From contig NZ_NEGE01000014.1 of NCBI RefSeq assembly GCF_002135355.1, forward strand, positions 1-64,000: a DNA stretch of 64,000 nucleotides, in the 5' to 3' direction. The notes beneath the pieces were generated by a model, which was not told the origin of the DNA, ran no database searches, and worked only from the letters and a program-made list of their open reading frames with translations. Position 1 is the first letter of the stretch. Each line of letters begins with the position of its first letter. A program made the position numbers and the translations under genes. Positions 61,159-64,000 of this stretch are shown here, in pieces. Source of the stretch: Acinetobacter sp. ANC 4169 (lineage in GTDB: Bacteria; Pseudomonadota; Gammaproteobacteria; Pseudomonadales; Moraxellaceae).

Positions 61159-63135
61159 ATGAATTTTTCATATCGCGCTGATATTGATGGCTTAAGGGCT
61201 ATCGCCGTTTTATTGGTGATTTTTAACCATATCGGATGGTCTTTCTTTTCTGGAGGATATATTGGTGTTGATGTCTTTTTCGTGATTTCAGGTTATTTAA
61301 TTACCATCATTTTAACGCACGAGATTCAATCCAAACGATTTTCTATCGCACGATTTTACAAGAAGCGTGTAGTACGTTTAGCACCTGCTTATTTTACCGT
61401 ACTCAGCGTTGTAAGCATCATTGCCTGGCAGGTCATGCTGCCTGGGGATCTGACCCAATATTTTGATAGTGTCATGTATGCCACCTTGCTGATGGCAAAT
61501 ATCTATATGCGCAATGAAGTGGGAGATTACTTTAGCCAGACTGCCGAAGGGATTCCTTTATTGCATTTATGGTCGCTTGGGGTGGAAGAGCAGTTCTATA
61601 TTTTCTGGCCCTTGTTGTTATTGCTGTTTGTGAGAAAGACGCCCCGTAAATATATGTGGGCGATCATCACGACATTCATCCTAACCTTATTGCTTTATGC
61701 CCAGCACAAATTAACCCAAAATGCAGAGAAGGCGTACTACAGTATGCCAGTTCGTGCCTTCGAGTTGCTTATTGGTGCATTGATTGGCTTTCTGCCACAG
61801 CTCAAACTGCCAAAAAAAATACTGCAAAGTCTGGTTTGGCTAGCTTTAATCGCATTGTTTACGGCAGCTGTGTATTTTAACAAACAGACGCCATTCCCTG
61901 GAGCAATGGCCCTCATTCCGTGTCTGGCGACAGCATTGATCATTTATCTAGGCCAATGTTCACCCTCAAGTAATGTATTACTCAGCAATCGTTTCAGTAC
62001 CTGGATTGGAAGAATTTCTTATCCTTTATACTTATGGCACTGGCCAATAATCGTGTTGTTCGGCATCTATATGCAGCCATTAAACGCAGAAAATCAGGTG
62101 GTGATTGTCCTATTGTCCATCCTGTTGGCATTTTTAACTTATCAGCTTATTGAAAAACCAAGCAAACGTTTTGTCATGGCAGCGAATTACAAAGTGATTA
62201 TCATCGGTTTTCTGCTGCCAGCCCTGAGTTTTATTACCATTGCCAAGGCCGTCAATATGAATCAGGGATTTCCAGACAGGTTTCCGCAGTCTATTTATAT
62301 CAAGCAACAGGCACTCAATTCATTTGCGCATATCATTCGAAATAAATGTATGGATATTGAGGATCCGGAAGCTTTACCAAACCAGGATGAATGTGTATTG
62401 GGCAAAGCCAAAGCCAACATAGATTTTCTATTGCTCGGTGATTCTCATGCCAATGCTTATACCGCTATGCTGGATGTATGGGCTAAAGATGCCAATTTGC
62501 GCGGCTATGATGTCACTCAAAGTTCAACCTTCTATCTACCCGGGGTACAGCGTCTGGATGCCAATTTCAACGCTTGGGAAGAGCTGAGCGAGTTTAAATT
62601 AAGAAATGATGCCATTACCGCACATCTTGCAAAAACACATTATCCAACCATTATTTTAGCGGGTTCATATGTGCCGTATTTTGGTCATGAAGTGAAACTT
62701 GAAGATGGTATTCATCATTCAAATGAGGAGATATTCAAAGCTGGTTTTATGAAGGCTTTGAAAATTGCTTATCAGTCCAGTGATCAAGTCATTTTGCTGA
62801 ATGATGTACCTCGCTTAGATCAAAACGGGGTGCCTGCCGATTGTAATTTGCGCAATGAAATTCTAAATACCCATGCCCAATGTACTGTGTCTAGAAAAAA
62901 TTATGAGGCACAGCTGATGAAATTTAATCGAATTGTTGCCGAAGCGAAACTGAAATACCCCAACTTGAAAATCATTGACCCAACCAAGGCGATCTGTAAT
63001 CAGCAGGCGTGTAAAATTATGATCAATAATGTGCCTTTATATCGAAATAAAGACACCAACCATATTAATAATCAGGGCTCGCGGCAATTGGGCATTGCAT
63101 ATTTAAAACAGTTTGGTAATCCGCTGAAAGATTAA
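61159..63135 (+). CDS. Acyltransferase 3 family protein with C-terminal SGNH domain
   Basis: 658-aa two-part enzyme for O-acetylation of a cell-surface polysaccharide or peptidoglycan (OafA/OatA layout). The first 360 residues are about ten membrane helices with YRADIDGLRAIAVLLVIFNH containing the catalytic His, GGYIGVDVFFVISGYLIT and LWSLGVEEQFYIFWP. The C-terminal domain is SGNH-type: LLLGDSHANAYTAMLD with the Ser, and DTNHINNQGSRQLG with the Asp and His. ATG 61159 is preferred over a TTG 57 bp earlier. The target is unknown; it stands alone. Confidence 0.93.
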   Translation: MNFSYRADIDGLRAIAVLLVIFNHIGWSFFSGGYIGVDVFFVISGYLITIILTHEIQSKRFSIARFYKKRVVRLAPAYFTVLSVVSIIAWQVMLPGDLTQYFDSVMYATLLMANIYMRNEVGDYFSQTAEGIPLLHLWSLGVEEQFYIFWPLLLLLFVRKTPRKYMWAIITTFILTLLLYAQHKLTQNAEKAYYSMPVRAFELLIGALIGFLPQLKLPKKILQSLVWLALIALFTAAVYFNKQTPFPGAMALIPCLATALIIYLGQCSPSSNVLLSNRFSTWIGRISYPLYLWHWPIIVLFGIYMQPLNAENQVVIVLLSILLAFLTYQLIEKPSKRFVMAANYKVIIIGFLLPALSFITIAKAVNMNQGFPDRFPQSIYIKQQALNSFAHIIRNKCMDIEDPEALPNQDECVLGKAKANIDFLLLGDSHANAYTAMLDVWAKDANLRGYDVTQSSTFYLPGVQRLDANFNAWEELSEFKLRNDAITAHLAKTHYPTIILAGSYVPYFGHEVKLEDGIHHSNEEIFKAGFMKALKIAYQSSDQVILLNDVPRLDQNGVPADCNLRNEILNTHAQCTVSRKNYEAQLMKFNRIVAEAKLKYPNLKIIDPTKAICNQQACKIMINNVPLYRNKDTNHINNQGSRQLGIAYLKQFGNPLKD

Positions 63136-63147
63136 AAAAAAGCCATA

Positions 63148-63177
63148 AAAAAACCGCGTTTTATAACGCGGTTTTTT
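63148..63177. terminator. Shared terminator of the acyltransferase and aminotransferase genes
   Basis: AAAAAACCGCGTT (63148-63160) pairs with AACGCGGTTTTTT (63165-63177) around TTAT, between converging genes. Confidence 0.92.
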
Positions 63178-63197
63178 ATATTTCAGAAATTAGGAAA

Positions 63198-64000
63198 TTA
63201 GCGCATTTTGGAAAGGAAACGACCTAAGCGGCCAATCGCTTCACGAAGTTCATTTTCGGCAGGCAAGAACACCACACGGAAATGATCTGGAGTTGGCCAG
63301 TTGAAACCAGTACCTTGTACCAGTAACACTTTTTCTGCACGCAAGAAGTCGAGCATAAATTTCTCATCATCTTGAATTGGATAAATTTCCGGATCAAGAC
63401 GCGGGAAGCAATACATGGCACCTTCAGGTTTTACGCAACTTACCCCAGGAATTTCATTTAACATTTCCCAAGCAATATTACGTTGTTCATATAAGCGACC
63501 ACCCGGACGAATCAGGTCATTGATGGACTGATAACCGCCTAGAGCCGTTTGAATGGCATATTGCGCCTGATGGTTGGCACATAAACGCATAGATGCCAAC
63601 ATGTCTAAGCCTTCAATGTAGTCCATGGCACGTGATTTATCACCGGTAATCGCCATCCAGCCTGAACGGTAACCTGCAATACGGTAGGCTTTAGACAAAC
63701 CATTGAATGAAATACACAACTGGTCACCGGCAAGTGCAGCAACGGATACGTGTTCAATGCCATCGTACACAATTTTGTCGTAAATTTCGTCAGCAAATAA
63801 GATCAGGTCATATTTCTTTGCTAAAGCAACAATTTGCTCAAGCACATGACGTGGATATACTGCACCGGTCGGGTTATTGGGATTGATAATCACAATACCG
63901 CGGGTATTTGGCGTGATTTTGCTTTCCATATCGGCAATGTCTGGATACCAGAAGTTTTCTTCATCACATTTATAGTGAATCGCAGTACCGCCAGACAGGT
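63198..64000 (-). CDS. alaA: Alanine aminotransferase AlaA-like, partial
   Basis: C-terminal 267 residues of a class I PLP aminotransferase; the 5' part lies beyond the window edge at 64000. The frame stays open through 63929 to 64000 (reading LSGGTAIHYKCDEENFWYPDIAD). Hallmarks are IVIINPNNPTGAVYPRHVLE, LILFADEIYDKIVYD, the PLP lysine in SFNGLSKAYRIAGYRSGW, and the C-terminal Arg region DHFRVVFLPAENELREAIGRLGRFL. These match AlaA, the main glutamate-pyruvate transaminase of gammaproteobacteria. Confidence 0.9.
   Translation of the reverse strand, partial: LSGGTAIHYKCDEENFWYPDIADMESKITPNTRGIVIINPNNPTGAVYPRHVLEQIVALAKKYDLILFADEIYDKIVYDGIEHVSVAALAGDQLCISFNGLSKAYRIAGYRSGWMAITGDKSRAMDYIEGLDMLASMRLCANHQAQYAIQTALGGYQSINDLIRPGGRLYEQRNIAWEMLNEIPGVSCVKPEGAMYCFPRLDPEIYPIQDDEKFMLDFLRAEKVLLVQGTGFNWPTPDHFRVVFLPAENELREAIGRLGRFLSKMR

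Overview
The window is a chromosomal segment of a gammaproteobacterium, most likely an Acinetobacter species. The basis is recognition of family-typical proteins and gene order (map opposite rpsB-tsf, sodB next to a Nif3 protein and a DegS/AlgW-type protease, a YbfB-type transporter, a periplasmic 5-hydroxyisourate hydrolase), AT-rich DNA and A/T-rich hairpin terminators. No database search was possible, so the genus is inferred.

Layout. Positions 1-19,020 are core genome: two identical tRNA-Asn genes, sodB, nif3-like, a DegS-like protease, thioesterase, EamA permease, aspartate aminotransferase, map, rpsB-tsf, cell-wall genes (rlpA, mltB), queF and an ABC-2 exporter pair. Positions 19,021-34,327 hold a tRNA-Arg(CCG) gene followed by an integrated element of about 15.2 kb, bounded by 14-bp copies of the tRNA 3' end. 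It encodes a P4-type integrase, an unknown 237-aa protein, an AlpA-like regulator, a small HTH protein that seems to start at ATT, a 31-aa membrane peptide, a DUF927 helicase/primase-like protein next to a TGTTGC-rich candidate origin, a secreted protein, an array of three ~200-bp-spaced repeats, and a five-gene operon (hsdM, hsdS, a PD-(D/E)XK/DUF5655 protein, hsdR, an acidic HEAT/LRV-like protein).

Positions 34,328-36,860 are a graveyard of mobile DNA: the N-terminus of a second integrase cut by an IS3-family element, the decayed N-terminus of a third integrase, and a truncated frameshifted HpaI-family aldolase directly upstream of an intact succinate-semialdehyde dehydrogenase. From about 36,900 to 64,000 the core genome resumes: a candidate small RNA, an exonuclease, a secreted lipase-like lipoprotein, glyA, rnk, a TauD-family dioxygenase with a CRP/FNR regulator, a SlyD-like isomerase, NDH-2, a PBP5-type carboxypeptidase, an M61 peptidase, hiuH inserted beside rluE with a duplicated flank, icd, an M23 lipoprotein, a YbfB transporter, an acyltransferase, and an alanine aminotransferase cut by the window edge.

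The most interesting part is the island. Its replication/regulation module (integrase, AlpA, HTH, DUF927, candidate origin) resembles P4-like satellite elements, while its cargo is a type I restriction system with two accessory proteins of unknown role. A regularly spaced array of TGCGCA/TGCGTAC sites lies between the two parts. Other non-coding signals worth testing are the candidate sRNA near 38.7-38.9 kb, the triple-hairpin element near 3.3-3.4 kb and the perfect palindrome upstream of the dioxygenase.
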